From Plantago major (taxonomy: Eukaryota > Streptophyta > Magnoliopsida > Lamiales > Plantaginaceae): a stretch of DNA of 64,000 nucleotides. The notes beneath the pieces are model-generated. The model worked only from the letters and a program-made list of their open reading frames with translations. It searched no databases and had not been told where the DNA came from. Positions within the stretch are counted from its first letter, which is position 1; each line of letters begins with the position of its first letter. Positions 1 to 12,344 of this stretch are shown here, piece after piece. The translations under genes and the position numbers were made by a program. The DNA lies in assembly GCA_026545765.1 (NCBI GenBank), contig CM048840.1, positions 83,976,877 to 84,040,876 on the forward strand, read 5' to 3'.

Positions 1-58
1 TGCAACATTCTAGGAATGATTAAGAGCAAAACCAGAAGAAAAAATACAATGCACATAC

Positions 59-1546
59 TATAAGATCACTTCACTATCATCTCCGGGAGCTTGTCCCGTA
101 CTAGAGCCGTCATAGTTCCACTTCGGAAGCTTGGAAGGGTCATCCACAGGTCCAGAGAGAGTCTGTATATCATAAACCAATAAAAGTAATTTATCAATAC
201 GTTGACAAAATAGAAACATTCAGTATCGTGGTGAATTGTGGAGTTACATACCCTTGCTTTACTCCTAATGTCGATGCCAGTACCACCAATCCTGTAAAGA
301 ATACACAAGTCTTATCAGCAAACATTCACTTAAATGGTCTAAGAAAAGAATGGAACAAAGGAAAAGACGGTTAGAAACAGAGGAATACGTCAGACGTAGT
401 AAATTTTGTAAGTACGAGGTTTTTAAACCTTGATCATATACTGAACGAATTCGTAAATATGACCTGTCATCAACTCAATTGGGACTTGGAACGTCGTACG
501 TACACACACACATACTCACTCGTTGGTTTAAGCTATACGTCACGAGATCCAAAATTTATTTACTGAAAACTTTATAGTGCATATTAGAATTTCCAAATTT
601 ATTGAGCCGGGTATTTATTTTGTTTTTCTTCCGAGGCAATGGACGTGACCGAAAAACACAAACGCACACGAAAACAAATAGAAACAGACAAGAGGCTTCC
701 AGATGTTTGCCAGCTAAACTGATACTATTACCATTGGAGCCCTTTCCTTTATTGGAGGGAAACAAGCAAGAAAGATGCTTCCAGAATAACTGGATCTATA
801 ATTTATTAGCATGGTGAAAAATGTTTGAAAAATGGAAAGAATAATTAAGTAATCTACATGTCAATTAAACTTAAATCATCGGATTATTGTCTTTATCTTC
901 AACAGAATTCAGCTAATTAACTAAAAGCTGAGTTTTTTTGTCAAAAAAAGAAGATAAAGTCTTATAATGAGCAACCAGACAATGCCTTCTAGTTGCTGTC
1001 CTGAAAAGAATAAAGGCGTGAAAGCAACCATAGTTGTGAGATCATCAAGTAACCCAGTCTAAAAAGGTAAAAATAGATCTCATAAGTATATAATTTGAAA
1101 AAGGTAATTTTTACACTCAACTTAATTAATCCAAGGAAACCAAAAAAACCAAATCTTTATAGATTACAACCCCAAACACAGAAAACAAAAATTACTGAGA
1201 ATGAAAACAATCATCAGACAAATTGAATTTTGATAATGTGCACCGAACAGAACAGCCATAACTCATAAGAAGAAAGCTAAAAATATCAACTTTCACCAAA
1301 ATTTACAGATCAGGGGATTGTAAAATTGTAATCGAGTCGACAATAAGCTATCAAAATAATGGTATATTATTTAATCCAATTCAATAAACATGGTAAAGAT
1401 AATAACACGAAAAAAGTAATGAGTGTTTGTTTTTGCTGCAGAAAAAAAAGAGCGAGCGAGCGAGCTTACCAAACGTATTCGGCGATGATCTTTTCGGTGG
1501 TTCCAGAGAGATTGAGATTAACGAGATCTGAAATCAAAGAAGCCAT
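59..1546 (-). CDS. GLN1: Cytosolic glutamine synthetase (GS1), 5' exons only
   Basis: Glutamine synthetase joins ammonium to glutamate using ATP; the GS1 form acts in the cytosol. Three exons can be read on the minus strand: 1546-1470 (begins [13 protein letters not shown], ends EYVW), 291-252 ([13 protein letters not shown]) and 162-59 ([19 protein letters not shown], then [15 protein letters not shown]). All junctions have GT/AG ends and keep frame (77, 40 and 104 nt; W26 and the next codon are split as in the family). This is the beta-grasp N-terminal domain; the catalytic domain lies beyond the left edge, so the gene is partial here. There is no chloroplast transit peptide before the conserved start, which argues for GS1 rather than GS2. 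Intron 1 is about 1.2 kb. Family assignment is very secure; the exact paralogue is not known. Confidence 0.95.
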
Positions 1547-1638
1547 TTTTGTTTTGTTTTGTTTCTGTGTGGAATTTTTGGTTCTGATGATGAAGAAGAA
1601 AAAAAATGCGGTGGAATGATAGCAGGGGAGACTGACTC

Positions 1639-1647
1639 TTTAAATAG
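1639..1647 (-). promoter_or_regulatory. Likely TATA box of the glutamine synthetase gene
   Basis: On the minus strand the sequence reads CTATTTAAA, about 93 bp upstream of the GS1 start codon. That allows a transcription start about 30 bp downstream and a 5' leader of roughly 60 bp. The leader is rich in pyrimidine/purine runs. The call rests on motif and position only. Confidence 0.5.
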
Positions 1648-2138
1648 TCATTATCAATTATCACATCAAATGATGATGGAAGGGGAGCAGTACTAGGATT
1701 CTACATTTAGTGTCTCTCTCCCTATCAATACTTTATTATTATTTTTATTCCTACCCCTATTTTATTCACTAGTATTCGTTGTATGCTCATACCCACGTGA
1801 GATGTCGTTTAGCATAAGTTTTCTATTATCGAATGACAAGAAAGGAAAACAAAAACAAAGAATTTTTACCAAATTACTGTAATCACAAAAAGTTTAAAAG
1901 TGAAAAACAAAAGTATAAATAATTAGATGTAGATTTGTGGACTTGTAAGATTGGGTAAAGTTGATATTCAATTACTAGTAATGTTCACACAACTTATTTA
2001 CTCATGACTGGGCTCTACAATAACGCGGGTATGATATTATCCGTTTCTAATCGTTGCCTAGACAAATTTAATTTTGATACCACCAAAAGACCTTATATGG
2101 GATGCAACCTATTACATTTTCATATTATAACTTCTTTC

Positions 2139-2150
2139 ATATATATATAT

Positions 2151-2184
<34 letters not shown>

Positions 2185-2190
2185 ATATAA
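2139..2190. repeat. (AT)n microsatellite with TGTATATG interruptions
   Basis: A run of alternating AT of about 50 bp, interrupted once by GTATATGTAT. It is likely length-polymorphic. Confidence 0.9.
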
Positions 2191-3659
2191 TTTCTTTGAT
2201 TTTTATCATAAAATTTACTTAATGAATATAGTAACATTCCCTTCGTCTTAAAAAACTTTATATATTAAAGTCAGCCTGTAGGTTTAGGTAGGTGAAGAAT
2301 TAAAAATTATGAAAATTTGACAAAAATGTATACTTTTAGTGGCATGATGTATGATTTGTGTAGAAAGTTAATATTTTTCATTATTTGTTGACTACGGGAT
2401 AATTTGATTTTCTCGTAATGCATGAAGTTTTTTAGACGGCTAAAAAAAGACTTGTGTGAAGTTCTTCATGTTGGAGGTAGTATTATTATTTATACACATC
2501 CACCTTATTCTTTTTTGTGTAAAAAGAGTTAACTAGGTTTAAACGTTACCGTTAGAACCTAAAACATGATTACGGAATTAGGAGGAGAATGCCAATCTAT
2601 ACTATGTTTTTAGCACAATCATTACAAGACAAGTAGTAATAACAAACCTTGTTTTTATATTCGTTTATATGTTTGAAATATGTGTAGTACTTTGAATGAT
2701 GTTTAATTCAATCACATTTAGTCGCATTATGACTGGTCTGATTCTTTTATTTGTGATATGATAATCACATATTAATATGAAAAACAAAGAAGAAGATATG
2801 ACATAGTAGTAGGAGTGTAGGACTAGGAGTATATCATAGCGTTGTCATTTCATTTCAACTTTTTAATCTTTTTATTGGTACAAGTTCTTCCCATGAGATA
2901 TAGCATCAAAATGTTTTTGCGATCTTGTACTTTGTAACTCTCACCATTCTTTATTTCATTTATACTATGCGCACCTTCTTTGTACACAGATGAAGAGAAT
3001 CCTAAGCGAATTCTCACCATTTTCATTCATATTTCAGACCTTAATTTCTGTTCCTTTGTAGCGCCATAAACAAAACTTTATTGAACAAATTAAAGAAAAG
3101 ATAATTCACATTAACTCACCAATATATAAATACAACCAACTTAGTTGAGTTATAAAAAATTATAATGTAGCTCGATTCCTTGCAATGTCAAGACGAGACA
3201 TAAAAAAATTAATGCTAATTTGTGTATAAATGATATGCAGCTTAACAAAAATATAAGGTCTTACTCAAACCACACCATAACAATGTTTGGAATCTTAAAC
3301 TAATCAACTGGAATTTGAAAAATATGCACTTGGCAATGAGAACATCGCCCGTCACTCAAGAAGCTAGCTTCAGACATAATTTTAGCAAGTGCCATGCATG
3401 ACTTGAAGTTTTTTCTTCTTCCTGTCCTTTAATATTTTGCAAGTTGATCATATTTAACTTGAGATATTCATTCTTGAAGTTATAAAATCTCTTGAAACTT
3501 TCTCATTAAATATGTGAAGTCGCAAGCTCATTTGACATCATAGATTGCTACCACACAGTCATGGCACCTATAAAAGGTATCACTAGGACCTTGCTCTCCT
3601 ATACATTTAATAGTCAAATCTGACAACCTAATATACATATATCCATTTCTGCTAAATAT

Positions 3660-3752
3660 GATTGTTTGGCAAGCGATTATAATCGTGTAAATCTGGTTAA
3701 AAACACTTATTATAATCCCGTTTTCTTAATTTTAATCGCTATCCAAACAATC
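3660..3752. mobile_element. Short MITE-like inverted-repeat element
   Basis: The left end GATTGTTTGG followed by AAGCGATTAT is mirrored by the right end ATCGCTATCCAAACAATC, giving terminal inverted repeats of about 20 bp around a 50-bp core. The superfamily is uncertain because no clean target duplication is visible. Confidence 0.55.
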
Positions 3753-4557
3753 TGACTTGTCTATGAGACAAACTACCGAGGTAGTGTCCAGACGAGCTCG
3801 TTTTAAAAAATTACTATTTTTTATTTTAGATATTCTCACTGTCATTTGTGCATGCCCCATTCCATATTCATGAGTACTTAAACAACTTCTTACACTGCAA
3901 TAAAAATATTAACATGTAAATAATAACACCATACTCATTATTCAAATTTTAGTTTTTGATTAGCAAGTACATGGCATGTTTAGACTCGGCAGTTAAGTAT
4001 GTAGCACTCTTAGTTCATAGGATGGTTTTAGCATGTAATACATTGTAAAAGATGATTCTTACTCACTGATAATTTAGTAACTTGTATGAATGTTAGATGT
4101 TCAAGATCATGTAATTTTAACTTTTCGAAGACCTGCTGAGAAGACCACACCACTGAAGATCAACTCATGAAGAGTTGAAACCAAAAAGGCTACAGGTTGT
4201 TGAAGACTCAAACTGGATGTATAAGCCTGCTGAGGTAGAAGACTTTTTCTCAAAAAGTGTAAATGTCTCAATGATACTTTTGGTAAGTGAAAAGTTATAT
4301 AAAATATAGAAAAGAAAGTATATGTTCAGCTTGTCAACTTGACAATTCAAAGCCACCTTCAAGTTAAAGGTTCGTCATTCCAGCATACGACCATTGCTTG
4401 CATGCTTAGAGAGATCGATCGAGTGATGGGTAGATCACATATATTATATATACTTTCACACCATTTAATATATAAATGATCAACACACATCTGTCTGAAC
4501 AATATAATAAAGATATATGAATACATGATCAATATACTAGTGTTACATTATGACTTT

Positions 4558-5057
4558 CACACACACACAAATTCGTCATAAATGCATTTTACCTTTTATT
4601 TTCTAGTATAGCGACGGAAAATAGCTAAACCGTCGCTAAGAGAGACAGAAATTCGTTCCCGTCGCCAAATTGACAACGGATTAGAGACCAATGCCATAAT
4701 TCGTTGTTAATTTTAACGACGGGTGAGAGACCGATGACATAATCCGTCGCAAATATTAATTTCTTTTTCATTTAATAATCAACAAAAATAAATTTGGCGA
4801 TGGGTTAGGAAAAGCCGCAGCTAATTTTCAGACAGATTTGTAACGAAACGATATTCGGTCATTATTTAGCGATTACCTAGAGACGAATATCTTTTCATCG
4901 CCATTTAAGGACGTAATTCTAGCCGGATTAAGACGAACTGGATAATAGTCTCATTCTCGTCGCTAATCCGTCGGCCAAGAAAGTATCAGTCGATAAACAA
5001 AGATGATTTCTTTGCCATCGCTAATTTCCGTCATTATCTGACGGAATTCTTGTAGTG
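4558..5057. mobile_element. Degenerate CACTA-type MITE
   Basis: The right end reads GACGGAATTCTTGTAGTG, the inverted CACTACAAGAA terminus of CACTA elements. The interior is filled with short direct and inverted copies of a CGTCGCTAA / TTAGCGACGG-type motif, as expected for CACTA subterminal repeats. The left end (CACACACAAATTCGTCA) is eroded and no 3-bp target duplication is clear. Non-coding. Confidence 0.6.
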
Positions 5058-5198
5058 ATCATATATTGTTGGATACTGTAATGACCCGACAACTAATCGA
5101 TCGAGCCATTTTGAATGCGTAGCGATTACTCATGGGCGATTCTCGAGTGATGTTACATTTGACGATAACGTAGCCTTAGTCGGAAAAAAGTAATAAAA

Positions 5199-6094
5199 AG
5201 GGCGAATTACGTAAGATACCCCTTAAATTTGAGCTAATTACAGATTCAACCCCGGATTGGCAACAATTACATCCAAACCCAAAACCTATTTTCTGAGTTG
5301 ACCAACTAAAAATTAATTGGAAAAGAAAATGAATTGGACTCAATTGCAATTTACAAGTTTCATTTTACTACATATCAGACTCAAATATTTTATAAATTAC
5401 ATTATTCACCCAAATCATACTCCCTAAACTTTAATAAACCACAAAATAACCCCACCATCACCAACCATCTTCCACCACCTCTAACCACCATTTCCACCAC
5501 CTCCATCGTCGTCCTTTCTTTCCCATTTTGTTCAGAAAAAAGCTCCGTCGAGCTGCCTTGATAGAGCTCCGAATCGGAGCAGTTTAAAGCTCGGTCCGAG
5601 TCATAAAGTCCGATCCGAGTCGTTTCTGACTCGATCGGAGCTTTAATCGTCCGATGCGAGTCAGAATCTGACTCATGGAGCTGTTTAAAGTTCGATCGAG
5701 TTGTAAAAAAAGCCCGATCGAATCAGAAAAGAGCTCCGTCAGCTTTTTTAAAGAAAATTGAGGGAGGAAGAAGATGGAGGTGGTGGAAATTGGTGGTTAG
5801 AGATGGTGGTGTGGTGTGGAAGATGGTGGTGGGGAAGATGGATTGAAATGCTAATAAGTAAAACTTTTGGGTATTCATTTACAAGAATTATAAGTTCTAT
5901 GGGCTATTTTTGTAATAATTAAAAGAAATATAATTTTTGGATTATAAAGAAAAGATAAAATAGAAGATAAAGTTGACTTTTGGGTGTAGATGTAATTCTC
6001 AAATTTGCATATTCTTTTTAATCTGAATACATAATCCCAGGGGTTGAATGTGCAAAGGGGCCATATTTAAGGGGTGGTTTTTGTAATTTTCCCT
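5199..6094. mobile_element. Foldback element with long inverted arms (MULE-like)
   Basis: Arm 1 begins GGGCGAATTACGTAAGATACC and continues through a CCACC-rich stretch at 5440-5520. Arm 2 (about 5755-6094) is its inverted counterpart, with a GGTGG-rich stretch at 5765-5840 and an outer end that reads TAGGGAAAATTACAAAAACC on the minus strand. The loop at 5540-5750 is packed with short CTCCGAxTCGGAG-type palindromes. A Mutator-like assignment is tentative; the flanks (taataaaaa / aaaaaaatt) are too simple to prove a target duplication. The element ends about 140 bp before the bL35m start codon, so it forms that gene's upstream region. Confidence 0.65.
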
Positions 6095-6235
6095 AAAAAA
6101 ATTTAAAACTATGGGTGATTTGCAAGGAACATCATAGAGATTTTGGGTTTTTCCCTGCTGCAAACATACAATTGAATTGATTGAGAAAGCTTGGAAAAAC
6201 ACAGAAGCCGAAGAGGAATCGAATCGGAGGCGCAG

Positions 6236-9200
6236 ATGATTCAGAGATGGTGCTCAAAGTTCCGGTCAATCGCCGCCGTTTGCTCCTCCGCCAAACCCTA
6301 TCACCACCACCCTTCCTTTTCTAATCGTCTCCTTCACACTTCACCCAAACCTACTACTAACATTCTTTTCACTTCTCTCAACCCCTTTCTCAATGCACGT
6401 CTCTTACCCCATCTCTCCATCTCTCCGCTCTCTGTAAGTTTTCCAATTGGCCTTTTTCTACTAGCATTCTATTTTTGCCGATTCAAAGTAGCTGCTTTTG
6501 ATTCCTGTTTCACTAGAGTTGCTGTATCTTATTTAGACCTCTAATTCTTTCCCCATTCTCATGTTTGTTTGTTTGTTCATCGTACCCCAATAGAGAAATT
6601 GTAAGCATTAGTATATGAAATCAATTCATGTATCTTATTTAGACCTAATTCCTTGCCCATTTCTCATTTGTGCTCGAATATAATGTTCTTAAGTGGTCTC
6701 ATTTTAGTTTTTTAGGTTTTGAAACGGAGCAAGTTTCCTAAAAGACTATCTAGAGACGGACAACCTATATTTTCAAGAAAATCACCGATATTATCAATTA
6801 AAAACGTCTATGTTGTTAACATTGGTGTTTTTTCAGGCGCTCCAATTTATAGCATCAATGGTTTTCTTGACAACATAGGTCGTCTCTAGATAAGTTATCT
6901 ATAGACCGTCTCTCTAGATACTTTGTGTTTAAAACTTGCTTGAAATTCAGCCAGTTGTTTACCAGCTGGTGATAGAATGAACCATGAAGCTATGATTAGT
7001 GGCATTCTTCTGCGGTTTACCTTCCCTAGGTACTAGGTCATGTGAAAATTCAGAGTCAATGGGGTTGTTTTAGCATGATTCAATGACCCTTGCTATGGAC
7101 TAAAATAAATTCCAAGGTTCATACATTGCATACAGTATTAATCGGTCCTTGGATAAATTTTCATTCACATACATTTTGCTAGATTACTTACAACACTGAG
7201 CAATAGCCAGCACAGAAATACGAGCTCAATGTATGCAAATATGTTGATCCGTAAGCTTTATATCATACATGGGTGGCGGTTTTTCAATTTTCAATATAAT
7301 AAATCATTCCTACAATTTCATTATGCATGCAACCCAACTGAACTTTCTGCAGGTCAGTGTCCTACCATTGTATAAATGGCCTACTAAAATTATTAAAGAA
7401 ATTGATATTTTTTGGTTATTTTTAACTCCTCTCTTTTCCCAACTGGTGAATATGTAGTTAATCCAAGTGAGGACTATCACGGCCAAGCAGAAGAAAAGAA
7501 AGGTGAAGTGTCGGCAGCCAAGGACCCCTACAGTCTCGAAAGTGAAAAAGATCAAAATGAAACCCTATTCGTATGTGCAAAATACTTTTACAGGTGTCTT
7601 TGATATAATTACTTAATTTTGATGACCAATAGAAGTATCTGAATTTTTAATGGTTTGTTTTTAGATCTTTTAAAGGAAGATTTAGAATAATGCATAACGG
7701 GCAGATCCGTCGCTGGAAGGCGGGGAAGAGACACAATGCCTCTTCAAAGGTATGCAATCTTTTACATGTCCCGGAAAACTCGTTTCTCCATTATGGCAGA
7801 AGTGATATAATAACATTTGTTACCATGCCTGGTCTTATGCTATCTGTCATGGACAAGGTTGCCCATAATGTTTAGTGGATTACTTAAAATGTGAGAATAT
7901 AGATAGATACTTACCAAAACTAGTTTGCCAGTCACTCCAGACTATCACAATCCAGTGTTCTACAATGCACTTCCGAGGCATGCATAACCTTCACAGATCT
8001 TACACCCCGTTGCGCAGAGCATACACCCAGGTTTAGGCTCGCCTTTTAGTGCCCTAAAGTAAGGGGTATTTACGCCCTGTAACATTATAATAATTTAAGT
8101 CAAATATTTTTGTACTTTGACAGATGCATACACATCTCATCACATAAATGTTATTGAAGTTCCATCTCCTTTGTTTGTTTTTAAGAATTTATATTGTTGT
8201 GCCACTTATTTTATGGACTTTATATTTACGTCGTTATAAATCTTAATTAGACATAATTTCATTATAATCCTTTCATATTTATTGAAATTTATAATTGATA
8301 AAAATGTTTATTATTGATATGCTGCTGCATGCATATAAAAGCTCATTACTTCTAAACTAAAAATCAACAGTTCAAAGGGCTTGCGCCCGTGTCTTAGTGC
8401 TCACGCCTTGCCCCGAGAAAGATAAAATGCCCTGGTTTTCGCCCAGTGCCTTCTAGAACAAGACAAAAGCTTGTGAGAGACGGTTTATGTTTAACTTAAA
8501 AAGATGGGCTAATGTTCTTGAGGAAAACCATGATATATTAAAGAAAACCACTGATATTTGACAGTTGACATTTTATGTTCTGTCATTGAATGTTATTTTT
8601 ATATTGTAAACTATTTTATATGTGAATATTGATGATTAAACACAAAACATTAATTATCTCTAACAAAATGCATTCTTTGGAATTTGGATTTATGTAAAAC
8701 ATCAATGTCTAAAGAAAAAACCCGATGTTTGTCCGTCCTTTTTCCTATTTATAAGATAAGACCGTGTCCTAGGAGGCTCACTCAATTGGAAAATGTATCA
8801 ACCCAATAGGACAGAGTATATGTTTAGATTTATATTATTTTTTATTAGGACATGAGATGTGGGGTAGGTGATTGAAATGAATGAATTGACTATTGTGTGT
8901 CTGATGGGGGTTGATCCGGGTTCAGGTCTATTAAAATTGTAAAATGTGGTCTTTCAAGGTGTGAAATTGGGTTTCAGATCGATCAAAATTAGGATTAAGA
9001 TTTGGACCCAAATCAATCTTAAGTATTCTCTGCATCCACCATGATTACCAAATACCAATGGTGTTTCTCTTTGTTTCTAGCATCTTTCTTTTAACGGTCT
9101 AACAGGTAGAAATAAACTCATATTTCCCTCCTGAGATACTTTTTGCTGACTGGCGTGAATGAAGAGGCTAATTTACTATTACAAGAGTACTTTTTGCTGG

Positions 9201-9626
9201 TTGTAATGGTCTTCTGATGCTGTGTTTGTTTTTGGAACATCTTTATCTCTTGTTGTCTGATTTGTGGTAATTAAATAAAAAAAAAAGGTTATTCCTGGAG
9301 GACCTAGTATGCTAGGACACAGGAGATAATCCCATTGATGTTCTATTTGAAGTATTGCACAAACCAAAAGATATATAAACCAGAATATGCATAATAATAT
9401 TGAAGTCATTATTGTTTATGCTGCTTGTACTTCAACACTAATGATAATTTATCATACTTTATATCCTTTAGTACAATTTCAAATTTGGTGTAATAAAATG
9501 GCTAGTCTGGCAAGCTAATTTCTGTTTCCATTGCAGTCGAAGAAGTCTAAAGCCCGTCTTAGACAGCCTGGTGTAGTCCATGCGGCTTACGCAAAAGTAA
9601 TGAAAAAGCTGAACTTCTGTGGTTGA
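6236..9626 (+). CDS. Mitochondrial large-subunit ribosomal protein bL35m
   Basis: Four exons: 6236-6433, 7458-7570, 7665-7749 and 9537-9626. They join in frame with GT/AG introns and encode 161 residues. Exon 1 (66 aa) begins MIQRWCSKFRSIAAV; it is rich in Ser, Arg, His and Pro and poor in acidic residues, consistent with a mitochondrial presequence. Exons 2-4 carry the bL35 fold: a basic stretch ending VKKIKMKPYS, then FKGRFRIMHNGQIRRWKAGK with RHNASSK, then SKKSKARLRQPG and the C-terminus VMKKLNFCG. The protein sits in the large subunit of the mitoribosome. I chose the ATG at 6236 because nothing upstream in frame has an ATG. The joining of exon 1 to exon 2 is the least certain junction. 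Intron 3 is about 1.8 kb and holds transposon remnants. Confidence 0.9.
6740..6905. mobile_element. MITE-like inverted repeat in bL35m intron 1
   Basis: TCTAGAGACGGACAACCTAT with TTTCAAGAAAATCACCGA on the left is matched in inverse by AATGGTTTTCTTGACAAC and ATAGGTCGTCTCTAGA on the right, with a short AT-rich centre. It lies wholly inside intron 1. Confidence 0.55.
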
Positions 9627-9846
9627 GTGTTCGGCCATTGCTGCTGCAGCTTAAACACCTTATCATTTTTTCTTTTTGCAATCTATTTCTTGACCTTACA
9701 GAATTACAGCTGCACATCAGTTTTATCTCTCAGTGAGTTAAGTTATTTAGAGTTTTTCTATTTGGATCGTTATAGATGCTTAACTCGCCGCAAATCTTTT
9801 GTTAGCCATAAAAATGAAATAACGTTTCTTGTAGTGAATATGTACT

Positions 9847-9911
9847 TTTTCCAAGTTCTGTTTTTTATACTCTACTCTTTACGTTTTCCAAGTTCTGTTT
9901 TTTATACTCTG
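9847..9911 (+). repeat. Short tandem duplication downstream of bL35m
   Basis: Two copies of a unit ending TTTTCCAAGTTCTG then TTTTTTATACTCT lie about 37 bp apart, in the probable 3' UTR of bL35m. Confidence 0.8.
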
Positions 9912-10441
9912 GTCTTTATCACAGCTCTTTTAGTTCTGTTTCTTTTAGATATAAATAATATGATTAATCATTTATAGTGATTCTCATAAAAGTAAAACTA
10001 TAGTTGTGCTGGATGTTGTGGAGCTGTTAGAAAGTCCTTATCGACAGGTGTAGTTAGCAGAATAATCAAAATCCGACAAAGGTCCTATTCTTTTATCAGG
10101 AAAGTAGATAAAACTCGAGATATATCAATTATAGTAACAAGATTTATAGATTAGAAAATGGCTAGAGAGATAATGGATGTTTGAAGGCTGCCCTGCTTCA
10201 TCTTTTAACAACTTAGATATATAGAAGAGAAGTTGGAAGTATATAAAAACAACAAATCTTTGCTTTTTGCTGAGACAAGTTTGAAGCTATTGCAGAAACC
10301 CTCTAGATTTCAAGTCTTCAGTTAATAAGTCTACTAGATAATAGTATTCTGACATTTACATAATATGTAAGATTATTTGTTGGCCCTTGGCTAATTGATG
10401 TTCTCGGAACCTCTTTACATAGCTTTGGCGCCCTTAGGTAC
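9912..10441. other. Intergenic between convergent bL35m and S-protein homologue
   Basis: The two genes converge here, so the stretch should hold both 3' ends. I see no coding frame, RNA gene or clear repeat. Confidence 0.5.
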
Positions 10442-10891
10442 TTAGTTAGCAAAGTATCCTTGGATCACACCACCTCTGTCAAGTGACTCATAATTTGGCT
10501 GGAAATCTTGTTGACTCCACACTTGCGACTTGGGGTCCCATCTATATGCACTCTCTTCATCGAATCTCCAATCACATGTTTCATACATGTCATCATTGCA
10601 CTGATAGTTGAAATTGAAAGCAACAAAGGTTCCCATGTTGGTGGAACAGTTGAACATCGTGGCAGAGGGGTAGAACACTCTCTCCTTCACTCTGAACCTG
10701 AACTGACCCCATGGCTGTAGGTGAGTGACATCGAAACCATTGTCGAACGAGAAGCACCTCACACTTAAGTAGTTAGTGTGGTTATTTGTCACCACAACGA
10801 TCTTGTCCCTTTTTGCATGGACGTGTGGCATGAGTAAGATGGCGGTGATGAGGAGGAAGGTGGTGGGTCTAATGAAGCTTGCTGGGTACAT
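10442..10891 (-). CDS. S-protein homologue (plant self-incompatibility S1 family)
   Basis: An intact single-exon gene of 149 codons. Residues 1-26 form a signal peptide (hydrophobic TTFLLITAILLMPHVHA, cleavage likely after Ala26), so the product is secreted. The mature part shows the S1-family pattern: VVVTNNHTNYLSVRC, then HLQPWGQFRFRVKERVFYPS, MFNCS, and the YETCDWRFD segment. Cysteines are at 46, 82, 98 and 106, the usual four for two disulphides. Potential N-glycosylation sites are NHT (38-40) and NCS (81-83). The founding member is the Papaver stigma S determinant; most plant homologues (SPH) have unknown roles. Function is inferred from family only. Confidence 0.93.
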   Translation of the reverse strand: MYPASFIRPTTFLLITAILLMPHVHAKRDKIVVVTNNHTNYLSVRCFSFDNGFDVTHLQPWGQFRFRVKERVFYPSATMFNCSTNMGTFVAFNFNYQCNDDMYETCDWRFDEESAYRWDPKSQVWSQQDFQPNYESLDRGGVIQGYFAN

Positions 10892-12344
10892 GTTGGTATG
10901 TGCCTCTTTTTCCTCCCTTTCCTGTTTTCATAGAAAATGTGTCACATGTGAAACGGAATGAAATTAGGATTATGCATTGAAAAAAGAATTAACACTATCT
11001 TGCGTTCTGTTTAAATGGTAAACAAAGCTTCTGGTACATTGCCTAAGAATTCGCATACGCAAAACTATTCAGCGTAGGATGCATTGGTATTCACATTTCC
11101 TATACTTGTGCCTGCATAACATCTGCAGTTGTGCAGTCTTTTGCACGTTTCGTTATATCCTTCTCTTTGTTATGACTAAATACGTATTATGGGATGTAAT
11201 GTCATGTGTGTTTCTTAAATTGGAGAAAATGATGTCTAGGAAGAGATCAGGAAAGATATCCTTATGTGGGATTCGAAAATCATCGACTGGAGAATGAAAT
11301 TCTGAATTTGGGCATGCAGGTCAGATTATCAGATTATGCCTTGGTAATATTGTTAATCTGAAGCCTGAAAATTATGAAAAAGACATACCTTTTGTCTGGA
11401 AGGGAAATTAAAAGAGGAAAATCACCAAACTTGTGTTTCTACAAGATTTCTCTGTCAAGGAGAAATGGGAATGAGATGGACAGGACAAAATGTTCTGAAA
11501 CCGCTTAGAAATGAGGAAATAATACATTGGGGGATGTGAATTGATGGATTACCTTTAATTTACGGTAAAATATCCTACACACAGTTTTTTTTCCTCCTAA
11601 AATTTAGGTTTTTTATGTTTGGCTAAATTGGGGAGACTAAGAGAAATATCATCCCCTATAATTAGGAGGCTTGCACCTATTTACCAACTGCCCAGACTTG
11701 TGCGCCTTTTTCCTTTTTTATTTTTACAAAAATGAGAACTTAATTTAGTGAAGGGGAAAAATGTTTCGGTCGTTTAATCATGAAAAATGTTTTTAGATTT
11801 TTCGTAGGTTTGATCGTTGAACTTTGGCGTTTAACTAAGTTTATCATCAAACCTTTCCATGGCATCTACTTTATTTTGTATGCACCTTTGATTTTGATCT
11901 TTGTACATGTTCATTTGGTTTTCAGAATGAAACATACCTCACCGTCCGCCTAAAAGACTATTCGAAATATAACAGTTAAGGAAAAAACTCGCCCACTATG
12001 GTTTACAATTTATAACACCTACTAGGATGACTTTACTCTAACATACCAACTATTCCAAAGTAAAGTGTTGTGCATCAGCGCACAAAGGTGGCCCACAAGG
12101 AATCGAGTGGGTCTATTAATTTTTTTTTTTAAATCTGCTCGTACCCACCTACGTACAACCCTAACTCCGAGTCTCCGACCACCTGGTTGTCATGGGAATT
12201 GTAAATCCTATTAACTTAAAAACTGGTTTGTCAATGTGTGGAGGTAGGTAATTACATCTTTTCCAAAATTTTAAATATTTAATATATGGCCCTCATATTT
12301 GATTTAAACATTGAAAATTGAGTTCCTCTCACTCAACACAAATA
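10892..12344. other. Intergenic, upstream of the S-protein homologue
   Basis: Unique AT-rich sequence containing the SPH promoter at its left end. I could not identify a convincing TATA box or a second gene. Confidence 0.5.

Larger units (their letters stand above)
1650..4550. other. Intergenic, AT-rich, no gene recognised
   Basis: About 2.9 kb between the GS1 promoter and the first repeat cluster. I see an (AT)n microsatellite and a small inverted-repeat element, listed separately, and otherwise AT-rich unique sequence with no conserved coding frame. GS1 upstream regulatory sites probably lie at the left end but cannot be named from sequence. Confidence 0.6.

Noticed and set aside
602..817. 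Open frames on both strands between GS1 exons 1 and 2
   Set aside because: They fall inside the GS1 first intron and have low-complexity composition.
5334..5561. Open frame rich in Pro/Thr/Ser in the foldback element
   Set aside because: It lies wholly in the CCACC-rich inverted arm, and its mirror sequence exists in the other arm; repeat structure explains it.
8020..8460. Possible MITE in bL35m intron 3 (GCTCGCCTTTTAGTGCC ... GCTTGCGCCCGTGTCTTAGTGC)
   Set aside because: The two motifs look related, but I could not find matching termini or a target duplication.
8465..8790. Possible second MITE in bL35m intron 3 (GAGAGACGGTTTATG ... AAGACCGTGTCCTAGG)
   Set aside because: Only weak inverted similarity of the ends; boundaries unclear.
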